Assembly (NCBI GenBank): GCA_002339675.1
Contig: DDKB01000017.1
Coordinates: 124,001-188,000 of the forward strand
Origin: Stutzerimonas stutzeri
Lineage (GTDB): Bacteria; Pseudomonadota; Gammaproteobacteria; Pseudomonadales; Pseudomonadaceae
Direction: 5' to 3'
DNA: 64,000 bases
Positions within the stretch are counted from its first letter, which is position 1; every line of letters starts with the position of its first letter. The position numbers and the translations under genes are program-made. Of this stretch, positions 1 to 7,698 are shown piece by piece. Under the pieces are notes generated by a model. That model ran no database searches. It was given only the letters and a program-made list of their open reading frames with translations, and was not told where the DNA came from.

Positions 1-1169
1 ATCGGTTCGTCCGGCGCGATCTTGTTGGTCAGGCCGTGGTGGATGCCGGCCAGCACGCTGGCGAGCAGCAGGTAGGGGTTGGCATCGGCACCGGCGACGC
101 GGTGTTCGATGCGCACCGCATCCGGGCTGTCGGTGGGCACGCGCAGCGCCACGGTGCGGTTGTCCAGGCCCCAGCAGGGCGCGTTCGGCACGTAGAACTG
201 GGCGCCGAAACGGCGGTAGGAGTTGACGTTCGGGCAGAGGAAGGCCATCGATGCGGCCATGGTCTGCTGGATGCCGCCAATGGCGTGGCGCAACGTCTCG
301 CTTTCCAGCGGGTTGCTGGTGGCGAAAATATTGTTGCCGTTCTTGTCCAGCAGTGAAATGTGCACGTGCAGCCCGTTACCGGCCTGGCCCGGGTAGGGCT
401 TGGCCATGAAGGTGGTGTCCATTTCGTGGTCGTAGGCGATGTTCTTGATCAGCCGCTTGAGCAGCACCGCGTAGTCGCACGCCTTGATCGGATCGGCCAC
501 GTGATGGAGGTTGACCTCGAACTGCGCCGGGGCGCTTTCCTTGACGATGGCATCGGCCGGGATGCCCTGTTCCTTGGCGCCTTCGAGCACGTCCTGCAGG
601 CAGTCGACGTATTCGTCCAGGTCGTCGATCAGGTAGACCTGGGTCGAATGCGGGCGCTTGCCTGAAATCGGCGAACGCGGCGGTTGCGGCCGGCCGTTCA
701 CGTTTTCCTGGTCGATCAGGTAGAACTCCAGCTCGAATGCCGCGCAGATGGTCAGGCCCAGTTCGTCGAACTTGCTCACGATCTGGCGCAGCACTTCGCG
801 CGGATCGGCGAAGAACGGCGAACCGTCGCGCTCGTGCATGGTCATCAGCAACTGCGCGGTGGGACGTTTTTGCCAGGGCTCGTTGCTCAGGGTGTTGGGA
901 ATGGGGAAGCAGGTCCGGTCGGAGTCGCCGATGTCCATGCCCAGCCCGGTGCTCTCGACGGTGATGCCATTGATATCGAGGGCGAACAGCGAGGCAGGCA
1001 GATTGATGCCCTTTTCATACACCTTGTGCAGACTGGCGCGTTCGATGCGCTTGCCTCGAACAACTCCGTTCATGTCTGCGATCAGCAGGTCGACGTACTG
1101 GACCTCCGGGTGTTCCTTGAGAAATGCGTTCGCTTCGTTGAGCTGAACGGCACGCGGCGGCGGTAGCAT
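1..1169 (-). CDS. spuI: Gamma-glutamylpolyamine synthetase (glutamine synthetase family), partial
   Basis: The minus-strand frame starts at ATG 1169 and has no stop before the left edge (389 codons present), so the C-terminal end is missing. The protein is a GlnA-like ligase. Visible family features include ADMNGVVRGKR near the N-terminus, the FELEFYLID strand, the TFMAKPYPGQAGNGLHVH metal and substrate region and RVAGADANPYL. Members in polyamine loci join glutamate to putrescine or other polyamines with ATP, the first step of the gamma-glutamyl route. The position, divergent from spuA, matches P. aeruginosa spuI (PA0296). This is the second GS-like enzyme of the locus beside spuB. Assignment to the polyamine GS clade rests on context; housekeeping GlnA is unlikely. 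Confidence 0.9.
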   Translation of the reverse strand, partial: MLPPPRAVQLNEANAFLKEHPEVQYVDLLIADMNGVVRGKRIERASLHKVYEKGINLPASLFALDINGITVESTGLGMDIGDSDRTCFPIPNTLSNEPWQKRPTAQLLMTMHERDGSPFFADPREVLRQIVSKFDELGLTICAAFELEFYLIDQENVNGRPQPPRSPISGKRPHSTQVYLIDDLDEYVDCLQDVLEGAKEQGIPADAIVKESAPAQFEVNLHHVADPIKACDYAVLLKRLIKNIAYDHEMDTTFMAKPYPGQAGNGLHVHISLLDKNGNNIFATSNPLESETLRHAIGGIQQTMAASMAFLCPNVNSYRRFGAQFYVPNAPCWGLDNRTVALRVPTDSPDAVRIEHRVAGADANPYLLLASVLAGIHHGLTNKIAPDEP

Positions 1170-1420
1170 GATGAAGCACCTTAATTGTTAAAAATTTCAA
1201 TCATCCAACGGCTTGTCTTGGAGTCAATCGAAAAGCCCTGTCGGTGTCAATAGCGCCTCTGAATGTGCCATCAACGCCCACAATGGGCGTTTTTGGGGCA
1301 ATTCAGAAAAAATGTGCGGCGCCGCGACGAGGCTTTGCGAAGCGGGAATGCTCGGCTATTGTCTATAAAAATGAACAAGACTACTCTCCGACGAGCCCCA
1401 TCCGGAAAGACGAGTATCCC
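1170..1420. promoter_or_regulatory. Divergent spuI/spuA control region
   Basis: This 251-bp region separates the two divergent polyamine operons. It is AT-rich next to spuI (1180-1205) and again at 1360-1380, where TATAAA (1364-1369) could be a -10 element for spuA, although no good -35 sits at the right distance. A hairpin with a T-run lies in between at 1273-1291. In P. aeruginosa the corresponding spuA and spuI promoters respond to agmatine and putrescine; the same control here is inference. Confidence 0.5.
1273..1294 (+). terminator. Terminator-like hairpin in the spuI/spuA divergent region
   Basis: AACGCCCA (1273-1280) and TGGGCGTT (1284-1291) form a perfect 8-bp stem with loop CAA, followed on the plus strand by a run of T. 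It looks like a small intrinsic terminator, yet no gene ends here. It could end transcripts entering the spuA leader or be an attenuator. Confidence 0.45.
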
Positions 1421-2167
1421 ATGCCTCGCGTGCCATTGATCGGCGTTTCCGCCTGTACCAGGCAGATCGGCCACCACAGTTTCCACATTGCCGGCGACAA
1501 GTACCTGCGCGCCGCCGCCATTGCCGGCATTCCGCTGGTGGTCCCGGCGCTCGGCGAACTGATCGATCCCGACGCGCTGCTCGACAGCCTGGACGGCCTG
1601 CTCTTCACCGGCTCGCCATCCAACGTCGAACCGCACCACTACGGCGGCCCGGCCAGCGCCGAAGGCACCCCGCACGACCCCTCTCGCGACCGCCTCACCC
1701 TGCCGCTGATCCGCGCCGCGGTAGCGGCCGGTGTGCCGGTATTCGGCGTTTGCCGCGGATTCCAGGAAATGAACGTTGCCTTTGGCGGCAGTCTGCACCA
1801 GAAGGTGCACGAAGCCGGTCCTTATGCTGATCACCGCGAACGCGCCGAAGATCCGGTGGAGGTGCAATACGGCCTTAGCCACCCGTTGCATGTCCAGCCA
1901 GGCGGTCTGCTCGAGCGGCTGGGACTTCCGTCCAGTGTCGAGGTCAACTCGGTGCATGGCCAGGGCGTCGAGCGTCTGGGCGACGGGCTGCGCATCGAGG
2001 GGCTGGCGCCGGACGGGCTGATCGAAGCGTTTTCGGTCGAGCACGCTCGGAGCTTTGCGCTCGGCGTGCAGTGGCATCCGGAATGGAAGGTGCATGAGCA
2101 CCCCTACTACCTGGCGCTGTTCGAGGGCTTTGCCCAGGCCTGCCGGGAACGCGCGGGACGGCGCTGA
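1421..2167 (+). CDS. spuA: Gamma-glutamyl-GABA (polyamine) hydrolase, class I glutamine amidotransferase fold
   Basis: Hydrolyses the gamma-glutamyl bond of gamma-glutamyl-aminobutyrate or related intermediates, releasing glutamate and GABA. The 248-residue protein has the nucleophile Cys111 in GVCRGFQ and the His219/Glu221 pair in QWHPEW, as in PuuD and SpuA. I chose ATG 1421 (MPRVPLIGVS) because this family begins at that strand. The frame stays open upstream to 1244, but the extension looks non-coding and would span the promoter region. It is the first gene of the rightward spu operon, 45 bp before spuB. Confidence 0.9.
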   Translation: MPRVPLIGVSACTRQIGHHSFHIAGDKYLRAAAIAGIPLVVPALGELIDPDALLDSLDGLLFTGSPSNVEPHHYGGPASAEGTPHDPSRDRLTLPLIRAAVAAGVPVFGVCRGFQEMNVAFGGSLHQKVHEAGPYADHRERAEDPVEVQYGLSHPLHVQPGGLLERLGLPSSVEVNSVHGQGVERLGDGLRIEGLAPDGLIEAFSVEHARSFALGVQWHPEWKVHEHPYYLALFEGFAQACRERAGRR

Positions 2168-2212
2168 GCGCGGACCGGTACGGCGCTCGTTTCATCATTT
2201 GTTGAGGTCGAT

Positions 2213-3568
2213 ATGTCCAGCAAGCTCGACCAGCTCACCGGCTGGCTGAAAGAACGCAAGATCACCGAGGTGGAATGCCTGATCAGCGACCTGACCGGTA
2301 TCGCCCGCGGCAAGATTTCGCCGACCAACAAGTTTCTCGACGAGAAGGGCATGCGCCTGCCCGAGAGCGTGCTGTTGCAGACGGTGACTGGCGACTACGT
2401 CGAGGACGACATCTATTATGAGCTGCTCGATCCGGCGGACATCGACATGTTCTGCCGGCCCGACCCGGATGCCGTGTTCCTCGTGCCCTGGGCCATCGAG
2501 CCCACCGCCCAGGTGATCCACGACACCTACGACAAGATGGGCAACCCCATCGAGATCTCGCCGCGCAACATCCTCAAGCGCGTGCTGAAGATGTACGCCG
2601 ACATGGGCTGGCAGCCCATCGTCGCGCCGGAAATGGAGTTCTACCTGACCAAGCGCTGTGAGGACCCGGACCTGCCGTTCCAGCCACCGATCGGCCGTTC
2701 GGGTCGCCAGGAGACCGGGCGGCAGTCCTTTTCCATCGATGCGGCGAACGAGTTCGACCCATTGTTCGAGGACATGTACGACTGGTGCGAGGCCCAGGGC
2801 CTGGACCTGGACACCCTGATTCACGAGGAAGGCACCGCCCAGATGGAGATCAACTTCCGTCACGGCGAGGCGCTGCACCTGGCCGATCAGATCCTGGTGT
2901 TCAAGCGGACCATGCGCGAGGCGGCGCTCAAACACAATGTCGCGGCCACCTTCATGGCCAAGCCGATGACCGGCGAGCCGGGAAGCGCCATGCACCTGCA
3001 CCAGAGCGTGATCGACGAGACCGGGCGCAACATCTTTTCCAACAGCGACGGCACCATGAGCCAGCTGTTCCTGCACCACGTCGGCGGCTTGCAGAAGTAC
3101 ATCCCCGAGCTGTTGCCGCTGTTCGCGCCGAACGTCAATTCGTTCCGCCGCTTCCTACCGGACACCTCGGCGCCGGTGAACGTCGAATGGGGCGAGGAGA
3201 ACCGCACCGTCGGCCTGCGCGTGCCGGATTCGGACCCGCAGAACCGCCGCGTCGAGAACCGCCTGCCCGGCGCCGATGCCAACCCGTATCTGGCCATCGC
3301 CGCCAGCCTGCTGTGCGGCTACATCGGCATGGTCGAGGAGCTGCCGCCGAGCCAGCCGGTCAAGGGCCGCGGCTACGAGCGGCGCAATTTGCGCCTGCCG
3401 CTGACCCTGGAGGCCGCGCTGGAACGCATGGAGAACTGCCGCGAGCTGGAGAAGTACCTCAGCCCCAAATTCATCACCGGCTACGTCGCGGTCAAGCGCG
3501 CCGAGCAGGAGAACTACCACCGGGTCATCAGCTCGTGGGAGCGTGAGTTCCTGATGCTCTCGGTGTAA
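2213..3568 (+). CDS. spuB: Gamma-glutamylpolyamine synthetase (glutamine synthetase family)
   Basis: A 451-residue GlnA-like ligase, the usual length for PuuA/SpuB proteins. It starts at ATG 2213 after a TGAGGT ribosome-binding site. Recognisable segments are APEMEFYL (ATP/metal strand), TFMAKPMTGEPGSAMHLH, VEWGEENRTVGLRVPDS and RLPGADANPYL. It is expected to glutamylate putrescine or other polyamines in the cytoplasm. It is clearly paralogous to the divergent spuI, so the locus has two enzymes of one type, probably with different polyamine or monoamine preferences. That division is inferred from P. aeruginosa, not visible here. Confidence 0.92.
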   Translation: MSSKLDQLTGWLKERKITEVECLISDLTGIARGKISPTNKFLDEKGMRLPESVLLQTVTGDYVEDDIYYELLDPADIDMFCRPDPDAVFLVPWAIEPTAQVIHDTYDKMGNPIEISPRNILKRVLKMYADMGWQPIVAPEMEFYLTKRCEDPDLPFQPPIGRSGRQETGRQSFSIDAANEFDPLFEDMYDWCEAQGLDLDTLIHEEGTAQMEINFRHGEALHLADQILVFKRTMREAALKHNVAATFMAKPMTGEPGSAMHLHQSVIDETGRNIFSNSDGTMSQLFLHHVGGLQKYIPELLPLFAPNVNSFRRFLPDTSAPVNVEWGEENRTVGLRVPDSDPQNRRVENRLPGADANPYLAIAASLLCGYIGMVEELPPSQPVKGRGYERRNLRLPLTLEAALERMENCRELEKYLSPKFITGYVAVKRAEQENYHRVISSWEREFLMLSV

Positions 3569-3579
3569 CGCACAGACGT

Positions 3580-3599
3580 CGGGTGGATGACGCCACCCG
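3580..3599 (+). promoter_or_regulatory. Hairpin between spuB and spuC
   Basis: CGGGTGG (3580-3586) pairs with CCACCCG (3593-3599) over a 6-nt loop, just after the spuB stop. There is no T-run, so an mRNA-stability or processing element is more likely than a terminator. It could also be a worn copy of the GTAGGGTGGAT-type intergenic repeat seen near 58.8 kb. Confidence 0.3.
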
Positions 3600-3632
3600 C
3601 CCGCCCAATACCCATTACTCAAGAGGTGATTG

Positions 3633-4991
3633 ATGAGCGATTCGCAAACCCTGCAATGGCAAGCACTGAGCCGCGACCATCACCTGCCGCCGTTCACCGA
3701 CTTCAAGGCGCTGAACGCCAAGGGCACGCGCATCATCACCCGCGGCGAGGGCGTCTACTTGTGGGACAGCGAGGGCCACAAGATCCTCGATGCCATGGCC
3801 GGGCTCTGGTGCGTCAACCTCGGGTACGGGCGTGAGGAGCTGGTCGAGGCGGCCACAAAGCAGATGCGCGAGCTGCCCTACTACAACCTGTTCTTCCAGA
3901 CCGCCCACCCCCCAGCGCTGGCGCTGGCCAAGGCCATTGCCGAGATCGCCCCGGAAGGCATGAACCATGTGTTCTTTACCGGCTCCGGCTCGGAGGCCAA
4001 CGACACCGTATTGCGCATGGTGCGCCATTATTGGGCAATCAAGGGCCACCCGCAGAAGAAGGTGGTGATCGGCCGCTGGAACGGCTACCACGGCTCGACC
4101 ATCGCCGGCGCCAGCCTCGGCGGCATGAAGGCCATGCACGAACAGGGCGATGGCCCGATCCCGGGCATCGAGCACATCGACCAGCCCTACTGGTTCGGCG
4201 AAGGCGGCGACCTCGACCCGGACGAATTCGGCGTGCGCGTAGCCCAGCAGCTGGAGCAGAAGATCCTCGAAGTCGGCGAGGACAAGGTGGCCGCCTTCAT
4301 TGCCGAGCCGATCCAGGGCGCCGGCGGCGTGATCATTCCGCCGGACAGCTACTGGCCGAGGATCCGTGAAATCCTCGCCCGCTACGACATCCTGTTCATC
4401 GCCGACGAAGTGATCTGCGGTTTCGGTCGCACTGGCGAGTGGTTCGGCAGCGACTACTACGGCAACGCGCCGGACCTGATGCCGATCGCCAAGGGCCTGA
4501 CCTCCGGCTACCTGCCGATGGGCGGCGTGGTGGTACGCGACGAAGTGGTGCACACCCTCAACGAGGGCGGCGAGTTCTACCACGGCTTTACCTATTCCGG
4601 GCATCCGGTGGCCGCCGCGGTGGCGCTGGAAAACATCCGCATCATGCGTGAAGAGCAGATCGTCGAGCGGGTGAAAAGCAAGACGGCACCTTATTTGCAA
4701 TCTCGCTGGCGTGAGCTGGTCGAGCACCCGCTGGTGGGCGAGGCGCGTGGGGTCGGCATGCTCGGCGCGCTGGAGCTGGTGAAGAACAAGAAGACCCGCG
4801 AGCGGTTCGCCGATCCGGGCGTGGGCATGCTCTGCCGCGAGCACTGCTTCCGCAATGGCCTGGTGATGCGCGCGGTGGGCGACACCATGATCATTTCGCC
4901 GCCGCTGGTGATCAACGAAGAGCAGATCGACGAGCTGATCGACAAGGTCCGCCTGTGCCTGGATGCGACGCTGAAGGATGCACGGGGTTGA
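3633..4991 (+). CDS. spuC: Polyamine:pyruvate aminotransferase, PLP class III
   Basis: A 452-residue class III aminotransferase that moves the amino group of putrescine (and probably cadaverine or spermidine) to pyruvate. Motifs include FTGSGSEAND (PLP phosphate binding), the PLP-ring aspartate in FIADEVICGFGRTG (Asp258) and the Schiff-base Lys287 in MPIAKGLTSGY. ATG 3633 follows AAGAGGTG at good spacing; an in-frame TTG one codon earlier is less likely. It gives the operon a transamination route beside the gamma-glutamyl route, as in P. aeruginosa. Confidence 0.93.
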   Translation: MSDSQTLQWQALSRDHHLPPFTDFKALNAKGTRIITRGEGVYLWDSEGHKILDAMAGLWCVNLGYGREELVEAATKQMRELPYYNLFFQTAHPPALALAKAIAEIAPEGMNHVFFTGSGSEANDTVLRMVRHYWAIKGHPQKKVVIGRWNGYHGSTIAGASLGGMKAMHEQGDGPIPGIEHIDQPYWFGEGGDLDPDEFGVRVAQQLEQKILEVGEDKVAAFIAEPIQGAGGVIIPPDSYWPRIREILARYDILFIADEVICGFGRTGEWFGSDYYGNAPDLMPIAKGLTSGYLPMGGVVVRDEVVHTLNEGGEFYHGFTYSGHPVAAAVALENIRIMREEQIVERVKSKTAPYLQSRWRELVEHPLVGEARGVGMLGALELVKNKKTRERFADPGVGMLCREHCFRNGLVMRAVGDTMIISPPLVINEEQIDELIDKVRLCLDATLKDARG

Positions 4992-5012
4992 GCGACCCCG
5001 GCGAGGCCGGTT

Positions 5013-5032
5013 CGGCTGTTGAAAAACAGCCG
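5013..5032 (+). promoter_or_regulatory. Hairpin with GAAA tetraloop between spuC and spuD
   Basis: CGGCTGTT (5013-5020), GAAA, AACAGCCG (5025-5032) form a perfect 8-bp stem capped by a GNRA tetraloop, 22 bp after the spuC stop. No T-tract follows. In transporter operons such hairpins often protect or process the mRNA so that the following receptor gene is made in excess. Confidence 0.45.
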
Positions 5033-5195
5033 CCGACCTTGCCAGACTGCGCGCGTGCTTTGGCCTGACGAACACGAGGGTGTGTCGATGCCGGCACAGC
5101 CATTTTGCTGCACAGACGCGACGGAACGGCCCGATGGCCCTCTGTCGCGACTGCCCCAAGCCCCGATACGAACGATCACAACAGGAGCTGCACGG

Positions 5196-6293
5196 ATGAA
5201 ACCCTTCGCCAAGACCCTAGTGGCACTGACGCTGACCGGTGTCGTTGCCGGCGCCGCCCAGGCCGACGACAAGGTGCTGCACGTCTACAACTGGTCCGAC
5301 TACATCGCCGAAGACACCTTGGAAAACTTCACCAAGGAAACCGGCATCAAGGTCGTCTACGACGTCTTCGACAGCAATGAGGTGCTGGAAGCCAAGCTGC
5401 TGGCCGGCAGTTCCGGCTATGACGTGGTGGTGCCGTCCAACCCCTTCCTGGCCAAGCAGATCAAGGCCGGCGTGTTCCAGAAGCTCGACAAGAGCAAGCT
5501 GCCGAACTGGAAAAACCTCGATAAGGACTTGCTCAAGGCGCTGCAGCCCAGCGATCCGGACAACCAGTACGCCGTGCCCTACATGTGGGGCACCATCGGC
5601 ATCGGCTACAACCCCGAGAAGGTCAAGGCCGCCCTCGGTGCCGACGCGCCGGTGGATTCCTGGGATCTGGTGTTCAAGCCGGAAAACATCGAAAAGCTGA
5701 AGTCCTGCGGCGTGTCCTTCCTCGATTCGCCCACCGAGATTCTCCCCGCCGCGCTGCATTACCTTGGCTACGCCTCGGACACCACCAAGCCGGCGGAGCT
5801 GAAGAAGGCCGAAGAGCTGTTCATGCAGATCCGTCCGAGCGTCGCCTACTTCCACTCCTCGAAGTACATCTCGGACCTGGCCAACGGCAACATTTGCGTC
5901 GCCATCGGCTATTCGGGTGACATCTACCAGGCCAAGGCGCGCGCCGAGGAGGCCAGTAACGGCGTCACGGTCAAGTACAACATTCCGAAGGAAGGCGCCG
6001 GCACCTTCTTCGACATGCTGGCCATCCCGGCCGATGCCAACAACGTCGACAGCGCGCACGTCTTCCTCAACTACCTGATGAAGCCGGACGTGATGGCCAA
6101 CATCACCAACTACGTGCAGTTCCCCAACGGCAACGCGGCGGCCACGCCGCTGGTGGATGAAGCGATCCGCACCGACCCGGGCGTCTACCCGAGCCAGGCC
6201 GTGTTGCAGAAGCTCTACACCTTCCCGGACCTGGATCCGAAAACCCAGCGGACGATGACCCGCAGCTGGACCAAGATCAAGTCCGGCCGTTGA
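5196..6293 (+). CDS. spuD: Periplasmic putrescine-binding protein
   Basis: A 365-residue PotF-like receptor with a signal peptide (MKPFAKTL... ending near AAQA, about residue 22). Polyamine-site features include HVYNWSDYI, YDVFDSNEVLE and FHSSKYISDLANG. At the position that separates putrescine from spermidine receptors in P. aeruginosa SpuD/SpuE structures it has Phe (GTFFDM, Phe271), as in SpuD. ATG 5196 follows CAGGAG. The frame is open upstream to 5019, but the signal peptide fixes the start. It is followed by a second receptor gene and the SpuFGH transporter. Confidence 0.92.
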   Translation: MKPFAKTLVALTLTGVVAGAAQADDKVLHVYNWSDYIAEDTLENFTKETGIKVVYDVFDSNEVLEAKLLAGSSGYDVVVPSNPFLAKQIKAGVFQKLDKSKLPNWKNLDKDLLKALQPSDPDNQYAVPYMWGTIGIGYNPEKVKAALGADAPVDSWDLVFKPENIEKLKSCGVSFLDSPTEILPAALHYLGYASDTTKPAELKKAEELFMQIRPSVAYFHSSKYISDLANGNICVAIGYSGDIYQAKARAEEASNGVTVKYNIPKEGAGTFFDMLAIPADANNVDSAHVFLNYLMKPDVMANITNYVQFPNGNAAATPLVDEAIRTDPGVYPSQAVLQKLYTFPDLDPKTQRTMTRSWTKIKSGR

Positions 6294-6302
6294 GCCCGCG
6301 CT

Positions 6303-6336
6303 GCCCGGCCAGGCCCGATAGCGGACCTGGCCGGGC
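6303..6336 (+). promoter_or_regulatory. Strong hairpin between spuD and spuE
   Basis: GCCCGGCCAGG (6303-6313) pairs perfectly with CCTGGCCGGGC (6326-6336): 11 bp, 12-nt loop, 9 bp after the spuD stop, no T-run. It is placed to shield the spuD 3' end or reduce read-through. An AT-rich pocket at 6420-6465 downstream could hold a separate spuE promoter, but I cannot fit a convincing -35/-10 pair. Confidence 0.5.
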
Positions 6337-6515
6337 GGCCACCGGCAACGGGGTGAAGTCCGGATCGGCGACGCTGGCGCGATCCGCAGGCCGTCTGCCC
6401 CGGCAAGCGAACGCCTCGTTTGCAGTATCAAACCAGTTGATTTTCAGAGGTTTTTACAATAAACAGCCCGCCTTTCGCCCGCTGATCGCGCGGCCTGCAA
6501 CAAGAGGACTCTCCT

Positions 6516-7601
6516 ATGCGCTCGACAGTGAAGTCGCTTCTTCTCGCCGCTGCGGTCAGCGGCGCTGCATCCGCCCAGGCTGCCACGGTGCACATCTACA
6601 ACTGGTCCGATTACATCGGTGAAGACACGCTGGAAAATTTCCAGAAGAAAACCGGCATCGAGCCCGTCTACGACGTCTTCGACTCCAACGAAACCCTGGA
6701 GGGCAAGCTGCTCGCCGGCCGCACCGGCTATGACGTGGTGGTGCCGTCGAACCATTTTCTCGGCAAGCAGATCCGCGCCGGTGCCTTTCAGAAATTGGAC
6801 AAGAGCAAACTGCCGAACTGGGAGAACCTCGATCCGGCCCTGCTCAAGCAACTGCAGAAGAACGACCCGGGCAACGCCTACGCCGCGCCATATCTTTGGG
6901 GCACCAACGGCATCGGCTACAACGTCGAGAAGGTGACTGCGGCGCTGGGGGTGGAGAAGGTCGATTCCTGGGCGGTGCTCTTCGAGCCGGAGAATGCCAA
7001 GAAGCTGGCCGGTTGCGGGATCGCCTTTCTCGACTCGGCCGACGAGATGATTCCGGCCGTGCTCAACTACCTGGGCCTGGACCCGAACAGCACCGACCCG
7101 GACGATTATGCCAAGGCCGAGGCGAAGCTGATGGAGGTGCGCCCCTACGTGCGCTATTTCCACTCCTCGAAATACATCTCCGACCTGGCCAACGGCAACA
7201 TCTGCATCGCCGCCGGTTTCTCCGGTGACGTGTTCCAGGCCGCCGCGCGGGCCGAAGAGGCCGGCAAGGGCATCGACATCGCCTATTCGATCCCGAAGGA
7301 GGGCGGCAACCTCTGGTTCGACATGCTGGCGATTCCGGCCGATGCACAGAACGTCGACGAGGCCCATGCCTTCATCAACTACCTGCTCGACCCGGCAGTG
7401 ATCGCCGAGGTCAGCGACTACGTCGGCTACGCCAACCCCAACCTCAAGGCGGACAGCCTGATGGACCAGGAGGTGCGCCGCGACCCCGCGGTGTATCCGC
7501 CGCAGTCGGTGCTCGACCGGCTCTACGTGTCGGCCGAACTGCCGCCGAAGGTCATGCGCCTGATGACCCGGACCTGGACCAAGGTCAAGTCCGGCCAGTA
7601 G
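6516..7601 (+). CDS. spuE: Periplasmic spermidine-binding protein
   Basis: A 361-residue paralogue of spuD with a signal peptide ending near AQA (residues 20-22). The two proteins share long stretches, such as YDVFDSNE and FHSSKYISDLANGNIC. Here the discriminating position is Trp (NLWFDM, Trp267), matching P. aeruginosa SpuE, whose Trp contacts spermidine. The leader has AACAAGAG overlapping the ribosome-binding site, a 7/8 match to the Hfq/Crc motif. Both receptors are expected to dock on SpuFGH. SpuE in P. aeruginosa also links spermidine to type III secretion; nothing here tests that. Confidence 0.92.
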   Translation: MRSTVKSLLLAAAVSGAASAQAATVHIYNWSDYIGEDTLENFQKKTGIEPVYDVFDSNETLEGKLLAGRTGYDVVVPSNHFLGKQIRAGAFQKLDKSKLPNWENLDPALLKQLQKNDPGNAYAAPYLWGTNGIGYNVEKVTAALGVEKVDSWAVLFEPENAKKLAGCGIAFLDSADEMIPAVLNYLGLDPNSTDPDDYAKAEAKLMEVRPYVRYFHSSKYISDLANGNICIAAGFSGDVFQAAARAEEAGKGIDIAYSIPKEGGNLWFDMLAIPADAQNVDEAHAFINYLLDPAVIAEVSDYVGYANPNLKADSLMDQEVRRDPAVYPPQSVLDRLYVSAELPPKVMRLMTRTWTKVKSGQ

Positions 7602-7609
7602 CTTCAACA

Positions 7610-7671
7610 GCGGGCGGTGCCGATGGCATCGCCCGCCTGCGTTACAGGACAGCTCCCGGACGCCGTCCGGG
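7610..7671 (+). promoter_or_regulatory. Two hairpins between spuE and spuF
   Basis: Hairpin one: GCGGGCG (7610-7616) with CGCCCGC (7630-7636), plus an inner TGCC/GGCA helix. Hairpin two: CCCGGAC (7655-7661), loop GCC, GTCCGGG (7665-7671). Neither has a T-run. They lie between a receptor gene and its ATPase gene, where lower downstream expression is usual. Confidence 0.45.
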
Positions 7672-7698
7672 TCCTCAATCTCTATCGGGAGTTCGCGC

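Noticed and set aside
3615..5159. 514-codon minus-strand open frame opposite spuC
   Set aside because: It lies fully antisense to a clear aminotransferase gene. Its Val/His/Gln-rich composition is the usual shadow of GC-rich codons; no domain is visible.
6437..6460. Sigma-70 promoter for spuE (TTGATT and TACAAT)
   Set aside because: The hexamers are only 12 bp apart, too close for a working promoter.
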